A DNA stretch of 64,000 bases from positions 310,001 through 374,000 of the forward strand of contig NZ_JACVZV010000015.1 of the NCBI RefSeq assembly GCF_014654725.1. Direction: 5' to 3'. Below, one piece after another: positions 19,301 through 29,557 of this stretch; within the stretch, counting starts at the first letter, position 1, and every line of letters begins with the position of its first letter. A model generated the notes under the pieces. That model had not been told where the DNA came from. It saw nothing but the letters and a program-made list of their open reading frames with translations, and searched no databases. The translations under genes were made by a program, and so were the position numbers. This stretch comes from Vulcanococcus sp. Clear-D1 (GTDB lineage Bacteria; Cyanobacteriota; Cyanobacteriia; PCC-6307; Cyanobiaceae).

Positions 19301-21871
19301 TCAACGGCGCTCAGCCAGCGTGCCCCGGGTCACACCAAGGCGGCTCTCCAACTGCTCCTGCTGCCACACAGCCCGGCCGCTGAGCTCGCCCGCTAGGGCC
19401 TGGAGATACAGGTCCACCCGGCGTCGGGTGTCGGCGGCGCTGTCTTGGAGGAGTTCCACACGGAAATCACGCACACCCGCCTTGAGAAACTGCGGAATGG
19501 CCTCGGCCGCTGTCTGGGCACGGCCGTTGAACAGGGTGTTGCGGCAACCCAAATCAGCCCGCAGCGGATGCTCCGCGCCGCTGCGATCCCGCAGCAGCAC
19601 CTCATGGCTTTCGCAGGGTCGACCGCAATCGGTGTGATCGTGCCCCTCAGAAAGAAACGCGCAGAACAGGCAGTGCTCCATATGAAAGAGCGGCATGTGC
19701 TGATGCAGGGTGATCTCCACGCTGTTGGCAGGGCAGCCACGCACCAACGCGAGCAGCTGATCGAGAGCAAGGTCGTAGCTCGCGGTGATGCGCTCCAGCC
19801 CCCAGCGCTGGATCAACCAACGGGCTGAGAGCGGGTTGGCCACGTTGAGCGAGAAATCTCCCTGGCAAGGGGCCACGGGCGTGAGCCGCTCCAGCTGGTC
19901 GGCATTGCGCACCAGAAAACCATCGGCGCCTGCGCGCAGCAACGGCTCGAGGCTCCAGGCCTCATCTGGCCTGCAGATGCGCTGGCCGGCGACCCACACA
20001 CCACCAGGCCAGCAGCCACGGCCGCTTTCCACCGCATCTCGCAGCTGGCGCGGGTGCTCCAGATCCACGATCACGCGCTGGAGCGGTAGGCCCTTGAGCG
20101 ACTCCAACTGCTCCAGGCTGCGCACCAGAACCGCCAGGTGCGGCTGATGGCGCAGCTGTGCATCCGATCCTTCACCGCTGATCTGTGCCGCCAGCAACGT
20201 GTGCAATACCTCAGACACCTGCGCGTCGGGAGTGGAACGCGAATGCGGGGCCGCGGGTCCGGTGGTGGTGCTCTCAGCCAATTGATCCACCAGGCGGCGC
20301 CGGAGCTGATTGAGCTGTGCCACCGGCAGAAACAACTCCCCTTCGAGCGCAACGTCGAGCTGATCGAGCTGCCAGGGGGTGCCACCGAGCCGGCCAAGCT
20401 GTTGCCGCAATCGCTCTTGATCCAGACCGGGGCCACGGGCTGGTTCCAGCGGTTGCTCAGAACTCACGCGGGCCGTGCCGCCCAGCACTTCGATTAGCAG
20501 GGGCTCAGCGGCCCTGCCCGACACCCGTAAGGAGAGAGGCCGCCGCTGCTCAGGCACCTCCTGCTGCGCCAAACGCTGGAGCCGGCTCTCCAGCTGGGGA
20601 TCACTGGTGAGCCAGCAGGGGCTACCGGGCTGGAGGCCGCGAGAATCGATCCGGCCGGGCCCGAGGGTGAGAGCGACTCGGCCGCGGGGCAAGCGATCAA
20701 CCTGCATGAGCCGCCCACCGATCTCAGCAGGTGGCAGCAGTGGATCACGGCTGGGGATCTCCAGCACCACGCCATCCCCAGGCTTGAGCATTTGTTTGCT
20801 GCGCAGGATCAGCCGCCCGCCCGCCTCCACGCTCTCCAGCCGGCCCAACCAAGGCCCACGCTTTTTGCTCCAGCGGCCGTGCACGAGCTGGCGGTGGTTC
20901 ACGCCATCGAGCCAGCCGTGGCTCAGGCCACGGGAAAAGCTGAGTTCGAGTTGGCGCCGCAGAGTGTCGGTATCAGCGGAATGATTCGGTTCGTGATTGG
21001 CGCAGATCTCCGAGGGGGGATCCACGCCCGCAACCTCATCGGTCTCCCCAGGCCGCAGCTGATCCAGGCCACGCCGGTAGGCTTCAGTAACGGCCGCTAC
21101 ATAGGTGGATTCCTTGAGACGGCCTTCGATCTTCAAGCTGGCGATACCGCAGTCAGCGAGCTGGGGCAGCAGATCCCAGGCGGCCAGATCCTGGGGTGAC
21201 ATCAAATAGCGCTGTTCCCCCAGATCCCGTTCTTCGCCATCCACGATCAATTGATAAGGAAGCCGGCAGGCCTGGGCGCACTCGCCGCGGTTGGCGCTGC
21301 GCTGACCCAGGGCTTCACTGGTGAGGCACTGGCCGGAGTAGGCCACACACAGCGCACCGTGCACAAACACCTCCAGCGGCATCGTTAACCCACGGCGCTG
21401 CAATTGGTCCTGAATGCGGCGGAGATCCCGCAGGCTCAACTCACGCGCCAGCACCACACGGGTGCAGCCGAGTTCGGCCGCCATCGCCACCCCTGCGGCA
21501 CTGGTGATCGACATCTGCGTGGATCCGTGGATCGCCAGATCGGGGGTGAGCTGACCCGCCAGCCAGGCCAACCCCACGTCTTGCACGATCAAGGCATCCA
21601 CGCGCGCGGCTTGAGCGGCCAGCAGAAGATCCGCCGCTTGCTCAAGCTCCGAAGCGAAGATGAGCACGTTCACGGTGAGGAATCCCTTCACACCGCGCCG
21701 ATGGAGCCAATCCATCACCTCCGGCAGATCGGCGGTGCGGAAATTTTCGGCCCGCAAGCGGGCATTGAACTGCTCCACACCGAAATACACGGCATCAGCG
21801 CCGTTGGCCACGGCCGCCTTCAGCGACTCCCAGCAGCCGGCGGGAGCCAACAATTCAGGCAAGCCCGCCAT
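19301..21871 (-). CDS. U32-family protein with DUF3656-like region (RlhA-like rRNA hydroxylase candidate)
   Basis: An 856-residue protein. The N-terminal TIM-barrel-like U32 domain opens ELLAPAGCWESLKAAVANGA and contains DAVYFGVEQFNARL; the U32 signature with Cys residues is EALGQRSANRGECAQACR near residue 190, and further Cys near the C-terminus (CLFCAFLSEG, DCGRPCESHE) complete a likely Fe-S site. The length and C-terminal extension match the YdcP/RlhA branch, which in E. coli hydroxylates 23S rRNA C2501. The peptidase label is historical. ATG overlaps the stop of the upstream VanY-like gene (TGATG). Substrate here is inferred. Confidence 0.9.
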   Translation of the reverse strand: MAGLPELLAPAGCWESLKAAVANGADAVYFGVEQFNARLRAENFRTADLPEVMDWLHRRGVKGFLTVNVLIFASELEQAADLLLAAQAARVDALIVQDVGLAWLAGQLTPDLAIHGSTQMSITSAAGVAMAAELGCTRVVLARELSLRDLRRIQDQLQRRGLTMPLEVFVHGALCVAYSGQCLTSEALGQRSANRGECAQACRLPYQLIVDGEERDLGEQRYLMSPQDLAAWDLLPQLADCGIASLKIEGRLKESTYVAAVTEAYRRGLDQLRPGETDEVAGVDPPSEICANHEPNHSADTDTLRRQLELSFSRGLSHGWLDGVNHRQLVHGRWSKKRGPWLGRLESVEAGGRLILRSKQMLKPGDGVVLEIPSRDPLLPPAEIGGRLMQVDRLPRGRVALTLGPGRIDSRGLQPGSPCWLTSDPQLESRLQRLAQQEVPEQRRPLSLRVSGRAAEPLLIEVLGGTARVSSEQPLEPARGPGLDQERLRQQLGRLGGTPWQLDQLDVALEGELFLPVAQLNQLRRRLVDQLAESTTTGPAAPHSRSTPDAQVSEVLHTLLAAQISGEGSDAQLRHQPHLAVLVRSLEQLESLKGLPLQRVIVDLEHPRQLRDAVESGRGCWPGGVWVAGQRICRPDEAWSLEPLLRAGADGFLVRNADQLERLTPVAPCQGDFSLNVANPLSARWLIQRWGLERITASYDLALDQLLALVRGCPANSVEITLHQHMPLFHMEHCLFCAFLSEGHDHTDCGRPCESHEVLLRDRSGAEHPLRADLGCRNTLFNGRAQTAAEAIPQFLKAGVRDFRVELLQDSAADTRRRVDLYLQALAGELSGRAVWQQEQLESRLGVTRGTLAERR

Positions 21872-22629
21872 CAGCGGTTGAGCCGCTGGGCGGCTTCGAA
21901 GGTTTTGAGGGCCTCAGCAGAGCCTTCAAAACGCCAATGCCAGGGCTCGTAATTCACGCCCTGGGCGTTCCCTTCCGGGAAAGAGAGGGTGAAATGGAAG
22001 CGATTGGCATGGGCCTGCAACCAGGCGAAGGCTGGTGTGGATTTGAAGCTGGCCGACAGGTTGGTATCGGGGGCATTTCCATCGCCGAGATCAACGGCAT
22101 AGCCCGTGCTGTGCTCGGAGAAGCCGGGTGGCGCACTTACTTGGGCGCGCTCGAGGGCACTTTGGTTGCGCTCCGACTTCACATCAAAAAAGATTTGCTT
22201 CTGCAGATCGATCGAGCGGTAGGCGCTGAGCACCCGCAGATCGATGCCGTCGGCTGCAGCAGCGTCTTGCAGACGCAACAAGGCTGATGCCGCATCGCGA
22301 TGGAGTTGCACACCAGGCGCGATGGCCACCAGATCAGCAGCGGAAGCTTCGCCATAGGGGAAGTGGCCGAGCAAGCGGCCATCCAGGCCAACCCGGGCCT
22401 GCAAGCCCTGCACCGGCGGCGGCGCCATCAGGCGACGGAGGGGCTGAGGGAACACCACCACCAACGCGCCAGCTGTCAGAAATGCAGCTCCGGCCGCTGT
22501 GAGCGCAATGCGCAAAACCGGCCTGCGCTTCAGGGCAGGGGAGATGGTGCGCTGAGCGAGCGGGATGTCGTCAGCACCACGCCGTGTTGCGTTGCGCGTG
22601 GCTGTGGACTGCCGACTGGCGCTGGGCAA
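21871..22629 (-). CDS. D-alanyl-D-alanine carboxypeptidase, VanY-like (M15B)
   Basis: A 252-residue protein with an N-terminal membrane anchor or uncleaved signal (about residues 37-60) and an extracytoplasmic M15B zinc peptidase domain. Zinc ligands lie in SEHSTGYAVDLGD (SxHxxGxAxD, about residues 165-177) and EPWHWRF near residue 231; LSAYRSIDLQKQIF precedes them. It would trim D-Ala-D-Ala from peptidoglycan stems. The start TTG 22629 is the only candidate upstream of the anchor and is uncertain. It is translationally coupled to the U32 gene. Confidence 0.88.
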   Translation of the reverse strand: MPSASRQSTATRNATRRGADDIPLAQRTISPALKRRPVLRIALTAAGAAFLTAGALVVVFPQPLRRLMAPPPVQGLQARVGLDGRLLGHFPYGEASAADLVAIAPGVQLHRDAASALLRLQDAAAADGIDLRVLSAYRSIDLQKQIFFDVKSERNQSALERAQVSAPPGFSEHSTGYAVDLGDGNAPDTNLSASFKSTPAFAWLQAHANRFHFTLSFPEGNAQGVNYEPWHWRFEGSAEALKTFEAAQRLNR

Positions 22630-22751
22630 GCGACGACTCCCATCGCAGCAGGGTTGACCGATGGTAAGGCGGTGCCCAAGGAGCGCCAGCAGCTGCCTGC
22701 TCAGCGGTGTTAGCTTCGCCCCAACATCCTTCTGGCGGAGCGGGTTTCAAG

Positions 22752-24149
22752 ATGTTGCGAGTCGCGGTGGTGGGCGGCGGCCCGAGCGGATCCTGTGCTG
22801 CGGAAGTCCTGGCCAAGGCCGGCATCCAAACCTGGATCTTCGAGCGCAAGCTGGATAACGCCAAGCCTTGCGGCGGTGCCATCCCGCTCTGCATGGTGGA
22901 TGAGTTCGACCTGCCCGAGTCGATCATCGACCGCAAAGTGCGCAACATGAAGATGATCTCCCCCTCCAACCGCGAGGTGGACATCAATCTCGAGAACCAG
23001 AACGAATACATCGGCATGTGCCGCCGCGAGGTGATGGATGCCTTCCTGCGCAACCGTGCTGCAGATCTCGGTGCCAACCTGGTGAACGGTCTGGTGACCA
23101 AGATCGACACCGGCGCCAACCGTCAGGGCCCCTACACCCTCACCTACTCCGACTACAGCGACGGTGAGGCCACCGGCACCACCAAGAGTCTCGAGGTGGA
23201 TCTGATCATCGGTGCCGATGGCGCCAACAGCCGCGTGGCCAAAGCCATGGATGCCGGCGATTACAACGTGGCCATCGCCTTCCAGGAGCGGATCAAGCTC
23301 CCGGCCGAGGAGATGAAGTACTACGAAAGCCTCGCCGAGATGTATGTGGGCACTGATGTGTCGCCCGACTTCTACGCCTGGGTGTTCCCCAAATACGACC
23401 ACGTGGCCGTGGGCACCGGCACCATGCAGGAGAACCAGGGCCTGATCAAGAGCCTGCAGGAAGGCATCCGTGAGCGCGCCAAAAAGCGCCTGGTGAACGG
23501 TGAGGTGATCAAGGTGGAAGCCCACCCGATCCCCGAGCACCCGCGCCCGCGACGTGTGGTGGGTCGCATGGCCCTGGTCGGTGATGCCGCTGGCTATGTG
23601 ACCAAGAGCTCGGGTGAAGGCATCTACTTCGCCGCCAAGAGCGGCCGCATGTGCGCCGAGCAGATCGTGGAGTCGAGCCAGGGCGGCAGCAAGGTGCCCA
23701 GTGAGGCCGATCTCAAGAAGTACCTGAAGAAGTGGGACCGCCAGTACGGCGCCACCTACAAAGTGCTGGAAATCCTCCAGAACATCTTTTACCGCAACGA
23801 TGCGGCCCGCGAAGCGTTCGTGGAGATGTGCGATGACAAGGACGTGCAGCGCCTCACCTTCGACAGCTACCTCTACAAGCGGGTGGTGGCGATGAACCCC
23901 TGGCAGCAGCTCAAGCTGACCCTGCTCACCCTGGGTTCGGTGCTGCGCGGCAACGCTCTGGCACCGCAGGGTTACAAGCCGGTGCCCAGCGCTGTACGCG
24001 ACGAAGCGGAAGTGAACGCCATGCTGGCGGTGAGCACGATCAAAGGTGGGATCCGCGTGGGCAAGGCCAAAGAAGGCAAAGCCAATGCAGCTGTTGCCTC
24101 CGATTCAGCCTCGGACGAGCGCGAACCAGTGTTGGCTGGTAAAGGCTGA
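22752..24149 (+). CDS. chlP: Geranylgeranyl diphosphate/chlorophyll reductase
   Basis: Reduces the geranylgeranyl group to phytyl for chlorophyll, and GGPP for tocopherol and phylloquinone. It has 465 residues. FAD-binding VAVVGGGPSGSCAAEVLAKA is at residues 4-23, DLIIGADGANSRVAKAMDAG in the middle, and GDAAGYVTKSSGEGIYFAAK near residue 277. ATG 22752 gives the family N-terminus MLRVAVVGGG; an in-frame extension to 22707 is unlikely. The C-terminal 30 residues are Ala/Lys-rich and variable. A clear terminator follows. Confidence 0.96.
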   Translation: MLRVAVVGGGPSGSCAAEVLAKAGIQTWIFERKLDNAKPCGGAIPLCMVDEFDLPESIIDRKVRNMKMISPSNREVDINLENQNEYIGMCRREVMDAFLRNRAADLGANLVNGLVTKIDTGANRQGPYTLTYSDYSDGEATGTTKSLEVDLIIGADGANSRVAKAMDAGDYNVAIAFQERIKLPAEEMKYYESLAEMYVGTDVSPDFYAWVFPKYDHVAVGTGTMQENQGLIKSLQEGIRERAKKRLVNGEVIKVEAHPIPEHPRPRRVVGRMALVGDAAGYVTKSSGEGIYFAAKSGRMCAEQIVESSQGGSKVPSEADLKKYLKKWDRQYGATYKVLEILQNIFYRNDAAREAFVEMCDDKDVQRLTFDSYLYKRVVAMNPWQQLKLTLLTLGSVLRGNALAPQGYKPVPSAVRDEAEVNAMLAVSTIKGGIRVGKAKEGKANAAVASDSASDEREPVLAGKG

Positions 24150-24170
24150 AGCCGTCTCAGCACAGATCAC

Positions 24171-24195
24171 GCCGCCCGAAAGGGCGGCTTTTTTG
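24171..24195 (+). terminator. Intrinsic terminator of chlP
   Basis: GCCGCCC-GAAA-GGGCGGC stem with a GNRA tetraloop followed by TTTTTTG, 21 bases after the chlP stop. Confidence 0.9.
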
Positions 24196-24233
24196 TGTCA
24201 ACCTGCAAGCGCTTCAAGCCAGAACGAGAGCGC

Positions 24234-25334
24234 TTACACCTCAGACGTGGAGACCAGTCGCTGCTGGGCACTGTCCCAAAGAATTAAATCGAAGCAACGA
24301 GGGATATCTCTGATGCGCAGATACGTGCACTCGCCCAGCAGATGCTGGTTGGCCTCATGACAGGCGCGCAATTGGTAGTTGGGAATGCGTTCGCACAGGT
24401 GGTGAATGCTGTGGAAGGCGATATCCGCGGAGAACCAGTTGAGGATTCCAGGAAGAATCAGGTTACTGCTGCCCTCCATCGCTCCCTTGAAATAGCTCCA
24501 GTCGTTGCTGCGGTGGGCGTAGGAGTCGGGGAAGTTGTGCTGCACAAAGAAGATACAGATGAAGATGGCAGCCGAGCAGGTCATCACGATCGCGTAGGTG
24601 CCCCAGAACAATCCCGCTCCCAGCCATCGGCTCATCAACCACCAGCTGGCCAGCACGCACACATTGTTCGCCGCCAGATCGATGAATTCATCAGCCGTAT
24701 ACCAATGGCTGGATTGGAAGCTCAGCGTGCGTGGATACAAACTGAACAAGGCACGCCAACCATCACGGCGCAGCTCCCCTGTCATGGCCGCCAACCATTC
24801 CGCTAACCCAAGCAACAGCTGCAACCGTGGACGCACCACCAAATAGGAAAACCCACCCGGGAAGAGCATCAACGGATGCCGCGACCAGCCATAGCGCTGC
24901 TGCTGCTCAGGTGAGAGCTGTTGAAACTGCTCAACGGTGATCAGCGCCGACGGCCCTCGATAGCGCTCCCAGTTGCCGTTGTGGCGGTGATGAAAGGCGT
25001 GGCCGCGCGACCAGGGATGTTGCGGGATCGCGTTCACAACGCCGAGCAGGAAGCCAACGGCACGGTTGAGAGCGCGACTTCGAAAGAAGGAGCCGTGGCC
25101 GCAGTCGTGCATCAATGAAAAGCTGCGAGCTGAAAACAGCACCAACAGAGCGACAGCTGGCGCGATCAACAGCGATTCGAGCCGCAGCGGCCGCCAGATC
25201 CAGGGCAAACAGGCCCAGAGCAGGGCCGTTGGAACAAGGGTGGAGAGCAACTGCCAGACAGCCCGGAGGTTGTCTGGTCGACGAAAGGGAGCCAGCGAAA
25301 ATTCGCCGCGGTTCCGAAGCTGGGTTTGTTGCAA
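24234..25334 (-). CDS. Fatty acid desaturase (DesA/omega-6-like membrane di-iron desaturase)
   Basis: A 366-residue membrane desaturase with three histidine boxes: HDCGHGSFF (about residues 76-84), HAFHHRHNG (about residues 112-120) and FHSIHHL (about residues 308-314), and hydrophobic segments arranged as in acyl-lipid desaturases. The HDCGH box and overall length match the Delta12/omega-3 group; regiospecificity cannot be read from sequence alone. The start is TTG 25334. It is convergent with chlP and separated from it by the terminator. Confidence 0.9.
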   Translation of the reverse strand: MQQTQLRNRGEFSLAPFRRPDNLRAVWQLLSTLVPTALLWACLPWIWRPLRLESLLIAPAVALLVLFSARSFSLMHDCGHGSFFRSRALNRAVGFLLGVVNAIPQHPWSRGHAFHHRHNGNWERYRGPSALITVEQFQQLSPEQQQRYGWSRHPLMLFPGGFSYLVVRPRLQLLLGLAEWLAAMTGELRRDGWRALFSLYPRTLSFQSSHWYTADEFIDLAANNVCVLASWWLMSRWLGAGLFWGTYAIVMTCSAAIFICIFFVQHNFPDSYAHRSNDWSYFKGAMEGSSNLILPGILNWFSADIAFHSIHHLCERIPNYQLRACHEANQHLLGECTYLRIRDIPRCFDLILWDSAQQRLVSTSEV

Positions 25335-25428
25335 GGAGGATGCCGAACCTGATCACCAGGTGCGATGCATCACCTGCTCAATCCACACCCTAATGGGCTT
25401 GCACAGGCGCGCGCTGATCCGCGACGCC

Positions 25429-27594
25429 TCAACCGCTGATGCGGCTGAAGTCGGCCAGCACCGATGCCTGATTGCGCAGCACACCCAGAAGGTTGAGGCG
25501 GTTGCCGCGGATGGCGGCGTCCTCAGCCATCACCATCACGCTGTGATCGCCATCGAAGAACGCAGCCAAGGCCGATGCACCGCTGATCAACCCCTGGGCC
25601 AAGCGGCTGTAGCGATCAGCGCGATCGCTGGTGGCGATTGGCTCCAATTGCTGAATCACGGCCAGTATCCCGGCTTCGCTGCTCTTCTCAAACAGGTCTG
25701 CATCCACCACCCCAGCAGCCGAGAGCACGCTGGTGGCGAGATCTCCCTTCTCGGCCAGGCGAGCCGCGCGGGTGACCACCGCCTGCACCGCTGCCAGCTC
25801 GCCGCTGGCGCGCAGCGCCATCAGCAGCTCAGCCCGCTGACGTGCATCCGCCGGATCCGTGATCACGCGCTCGATCGGAACACCATCACCGGCCACGGCC
25901 TGCACCAGATCCACAGCCGTGCCGCTCTCTTCCAACAGGCTCTGAAGGCGCTGGCGCAGAAACTCAGACAGCTCGGCAGCCAGGGCAGCGGCATCCACCT
26001 TGAACTCCGGCAGCAGCTGAGCCCAGTGGGCCGTGGCCCGCTCCAGCCATTGCTGCAGATTCAGGCTCCAGCCTTTCGCCCAGAGGATCTGGAGCACGCC
26101 GTTGCCGGCGCGGCGCAGGGCATAGGGATCAGAAGAGCCGCTGGGGCGCTCCCCCTTGGCATAGATGCTCAGAAGCAATTCCAGGCGCTCAGCCAGGGCC
26201 ACCACCGCACCGGCATCCGACTCTGGCAAGGCATCGCCTGCACCCCGGGGCAGATAGTGCTCCAGCACCGCCAGAGCCACCTCACGGGGCTCACCTTCAG
26301 CCAGGAGGTACTTTCCGCCCATCACCCCCTGAAGTTCGGGGAATTCCCCCACCATCTGGCTCACCAGATCGTGCTTGCACAAATGGGCCGCCCGGCGGGC
26401 GTGGCTCGCGGTGCCTGCAGGAAGCTCCAACAGCTCCAGCAGCACATCCGTGCACCATTCCAGGCGCTCCACCCGATCGAGCAGGGAGCCCAGGCCGGCG
26501 GCAAAGGTCACGCGGGCGAGCTGATCGCGCCGATCGATGCTGGGCACCGCACGGTCAGCATGCACGAAGAATTCAGCATCCGCGAGACGGGCCTTGAGCA
26601 CCCGCTCGTTGCCGCGGCGCACCGTGGCGAGCGCCTCGGGAAGGCCATTGCCGATGCACAGGAAGCGAGGCAGCAAGCTGCTGCGCGCATCGAGGGCCAA
26701 TGGGTCCTGCGCCGCACCCTGGCGATACAGCGGTACGTAGCGCTGATGGGCGCGCATCACCGTGCTCAGCACCTCAGCCGGCAGGGCGAGGTAGTGCTCA
26801 TCCACGCTGCCTTCGATCAGCAGAGGAGCTTCCACCAAGTCGGTGAGCTCTTCAAACAGATCCTCCGGCAGATCGGGGTTCGCCTGTAGTGCCGCTGCCG
26901 CTTGATCCACGTTGCTCCGGATCCAGTGCGCCCGTTGGCCACGATCCACCTGCACCCCAGCTGCCGCAAGATCGTTGTCGTAGGCGGCGGCGCTGCTGAT
27001 CGTCACCGCTCCACCGCGCAGACGGTGGCTGCGGCTGGTGTTTCCGCTGACCACCTCGGGATCACTGCCCTCCAGCCGCACCGGCACCACCTGGCCATCG
27101 AGCATCGCCACCAGCCAACGCACAGGGCGGGAGAAGCGGCTTTCGCCCGAGCCCCAACGCATGAAGCGGCGGCCCTGAAGACTGCTGATCCACAGCGGAA
27201 TCCATTCACTCAGCAGTTCCGGGGCCGATCGCCCACGCTCGAGCACCGTGGCGAACACAAACGGGCCCTTGGGGGTCTCACGCACCTCGAGGGCCGAAGG
27301 ATCAATGCCACAACGCTTGGCAAAACCCACGGCAGCCGGTGTGGGCGCGCCGTCCTTGAAGGCCTGAGCCGCTGGCGGCCCTTTGCGCTCCTCCTCCAGA
27401 TCGGGTGCGGCAGCCTCTAGGTCTGCCACCTGAACCGCCAGGCGGCGCGGGGTGCTGGTGCAGCGGATCGCACCATGACCCAGGCGAGCCTCAGCGAGAT
27501 CGCGGCGAAGCATCTGCTCAAGCTGAGGCAGCGCTAGCCGGGCGAAATCAGCAGGGAGTTCCTCGGTCCCGATCTCCAGCAGAAAGGTCGACAC
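25429..27594 (-). CDS. glyS: Glycine--tRNA ligase beta subunit
   Basis: Beta subunit of the bacterial alpha2beta2 glycyl-tRNA synthetase; 721 residues with GTG 27594 giving STFLLEIGTEELPADFARLA. Other landmarks are FMRWGSGESRFSRPVRWLVA near residue 130, an HD-like region, and the C-terminal anticodon/ALR-type helical domain. An in-frame GTG at 27621 is an alternative start. glyQ (alpha) is not in this window, so the two subunits are unlinked. The promoter region is shared with divergent sir. Confidence 0.95.
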   Translation of the reverse strand: MSTFLLEIGTEELPADFARLALPQLEQMLRRDLAEARLGHGAIRCTSTPRRLAVQVADLEAAAPDLEEERKGPPAAQAFKDGAPTPAAVGFAKRCGIDPSALEVRETPKGPFVFATVLERGRSAPELLSEWIPLWISSLQGRRFMRWGSGESRFSRPVRWLVAMLDGQVVPVRLEGSDPEVVSGNTSRSHRLRGGAVTISSAAAYDNDLAAAGVQVDRGQRAHWIRSNVDQAAAALQANPDLPEDLFEELTDLVEAPLLIEGSVDEHYLALPAEVLSTVMRAHQRYVPLYRQGAAQDPLALDARSSLLPRFLCIGNGLPEALATVRRGNERVLKARLADAEFFVHADRAVPSIDRRDQLARVTFAAGLGSLLDRVERLEWCTDVLLELLELPAGTASHARRAAHLCKHDLVSQMVGEFPELQGVMGGKYLLAEGEPREVALAVLEHYLPRGAGDALPESDAGAVVALAERLELLLSIYAKGERPSGSSDPYALRRAGNGVLQILWAKGWSLNLQQWLERATAHWAQLLPEFKVDAAALAAELSEFLRQRLQSLLEESGTAVDLVQAVAGDGVPIERVITDPADARQRAELLMALRASGELAAVQAVVTRAARLAEKGDLATSVLSAAGVVDADLFEKSSEAGILAVIQQLEPIATSDRADRYSRLAQGLISGASALAAFFDGDHSVMVMAEDAAIRGNRLNLLGVLRNQASVLADFSRISG

Positions 27595-27748
27595 GAGGTT
27601 CAGCCCACAACAGCCGACCACTGTATTGAAGGGGTCTGGATGGTTCGACCTCGCCTAAGAGCTGGCCCGAGCCCGCGTTGCAGGGGCAACACCAGCGGAT
27701 TGAAGCCAGTGCTGATCGGCGTTTCGCTACGGTCATGGTTCCATTTCG

Positions 27749-29557
27749 ATGCAGCGTGTGACCGTGACGGCAGGGTCCGATGAGCGCAGCTCTGAACCTC
27801 AGAGCGGCCGCAGCTTCTCGCCTTGCATCGCCAACGGCGCCGAGCGCACCAAATTTGAGCAGCTGAAGGCCGACAGCGGCTACCTGCGCGAACCCCTGGC
27901 CACCGAGCTCGAGAACGAGCTCCCCAATTTCAGTGAGGGGGCCGTTCAACTGCTGAAGTTTCACGGCAGCTATCAACAGGACAACCGCGATAACCGACAG
28001 AAGGGTCAAGACAAGGACTGGCAGATGATGCTGCGGCTGCGCAGCCCTGCCGGCCGGATTCCGGCCTCACTGTTTCTCGCCATGGACGATCTGGCCGATC
28101 GTTTGGGTAATGGAACGCTGCGTGTCACCACACGCCAGGCGTTTCAGATGCATGGCATCCGCAAGCACAACCTGCGCGAGGTCATCGGCACGATCGTGCG
28201 CGGCATGGGTTCCACCCTGGCGGCCTGCGGCGACATCAACCGCAACGTGATGGCTCCCGCCGCCCCGTTCGACAAGGGTGCCTACCCCGCCGCTCGCCAA
28301 CTCGCCAATGACATCGCCGACACCCTGAGCCCCGTGGCCGCTGAAGGCGCCTATCTGGATCTCTGGGTGGATGGAGAACTCAGCTATCGGATCAAGCCGA
28401 GCCGCGCGGTGAACAAGGTGCGCGAGCGCCAGATGGATGACGGTGTGTTCAGCGGCGACAGCCAGGAGCCGCTCTATGGCACCACCTATCTACCCCGCAA
28501 ATTCAAGTGTGCCGTGACGGTGCCTGGCGATAACTCGGTGGATCTGCTCACGCAGGACATCGGACTTGTTGCCTTCGCCGACGCGAACGGCAGCCTGCGC
28601 GGTTGCAATGTGTACGTGGGCGGTGGCATGGGGCGCACCCACAACAAGGAGGAAACCTTCGCTCGAACTGCCGATCCCCTCGGCTATGTGGAGGCCGAGC
28701 ATGTGCTGGATCTGGTGCAGGCCATCCTGGCTCTGCAACGCGATTACGGCGATCGCAACAACCGCCGCCACTCCCGGATGAAATACCTGATTCACGATCA
28801 GGGAATCGCCTGGTTCAAGCAGGAGCTCAAAGCCAAGTACTTCCAGCACCCGATCAAGGGAATGCGGCTGGAGCCCAAGGCCAAACTCCAGGATTACCTG
28901 GGCTGGCACCGCCAGGGCAGCGGCACCTGGTTCGTGGGGATTCCGCTGTTGTGCGGGCGCCTCGCCGGTGATCTCAAGCGCGGCCTGCGCCAACTGGTTG
29001 AGACCTATCAACTGGACGTGCGCCTCACCCCCAACCAAGACCTGCTGCTCTGCAACATCGGCACCGCCCAGCGCGCCAGTGTGCGCAGTGCCCTGGAGGC
29101 GATGGGCATCACCACACCGGATGCACCACCGCTGCTGGCACGCCATGCCATTGCCTGCCCCGCGCTTCCCCTCTGCGGCCTAGCCGTCACGGAAGCCGAG
29201 CGCATCCTGCCCGATGTGCTGGATCGTCTGGACGCACAACTGCGGCGGCTGGAGATCGAAAAGCCGATGCTGGTGCGCATGACGGGCTGCCCCAACGGTT
29301 GCGCGCGGCCCTACATGGCGGAGCTTGGCCTGGTGGGCGACGGCGTGAATCAATACCAGCTCTGGCTGGGTGGCACGCCCAACCTCACTCGCCTGGCGGA
29401 GCCCTACCTCGAGCGGATGCCGCTGGAGAAGCTGGAAAGCACCCTTGAACCGCTCCTGCTGGGTTGGAAAGCGGCAGGCGGTCGCCGCTCCTTCGGCGAC
29501 TATGTGGCGAAGCTGGGCCGCGAGCAGGTCAAGGAGCTGCTAGCTGGAGCTGCCTGA
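27749..29557 (+). CDS. sir: Ferredoxin--sulfite reductase
   Basis: Assimilatory reduction of sulfite to sulfide with electrons from ferredoxin, using siroheme and a 4Fe-4S cluster. It has 602 residues, typical of the cyanobacterial enzyme. Cluster ligands are C-x5-C in ACPALPLCG (about residues 469-477) and C-x3-C in GCPNGCARP (about residues 513-521). N-terminal repeats contain RVTTRQAFQMHGI and CGDINRNVM. It starts at ATG 27749. The last 18 bases overlap the 3' end of the convergent VanX-like gene. Distinguished from ferredoxin nitrite reductase by length and the HGI/MAPAAP regions. Confidence 0.95.
   Translation: MQRVTVTAGSDERSSEPQSGRSFSPCIANGAERTKFEQLKADSGYLREPLATELENELPNFSEGAVQLLKFHGSYQQDNRDNRQKGQDKDWQMMLRLRSPAGRIPASLFLAMDDLADRLGNGTLRVTTRQAFQMHGIRKHNLREVIGTIVRGMGSTLAACGDINRNVMAPAAPFDKGAYPAARQLANDIADTLSPVAAEGAYLDLWVDGELSYRIKPSRAVNKVRERQMDDGVFSGDSQEPLYGTTYLPRKFKCAVTVPGDNSVDLLTQDIGLVAFADANGSLRGCNVYVGGGMGRTHNKEETFARTADPLGYVEAEHVLDLVQAILALQRDYGDRNNRRHSRMKYLIHDQGIAWFKQELKAKYFQHPIKGMRLEPKAKLQDYLGWHRQGSGTWFVGIPLLCGRLAGDLKRGLRQLVETYQLDVRLTPNQDLLLCNIGTAQRASVRSALEAMGITTPDAPPLLARHAIACPALPLCGLAVTEAERILPDVLDRLDAQLRRLEIEKPMLVRMTGCPNGCARPYMAELGLVGDGVNQYQLWLGGTPNLTRLAEPYLERMPLEKLESTLEPLLLGWKAAGGRRSFGDYVAKLGREQVKELLAGAA

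Noticed and set aside
25066-26889. 607-residue plus-strand frame opposite glyS and the desaturase
   Set aside because: Spans two convincing minus-strand genes and has no recognisable domain.
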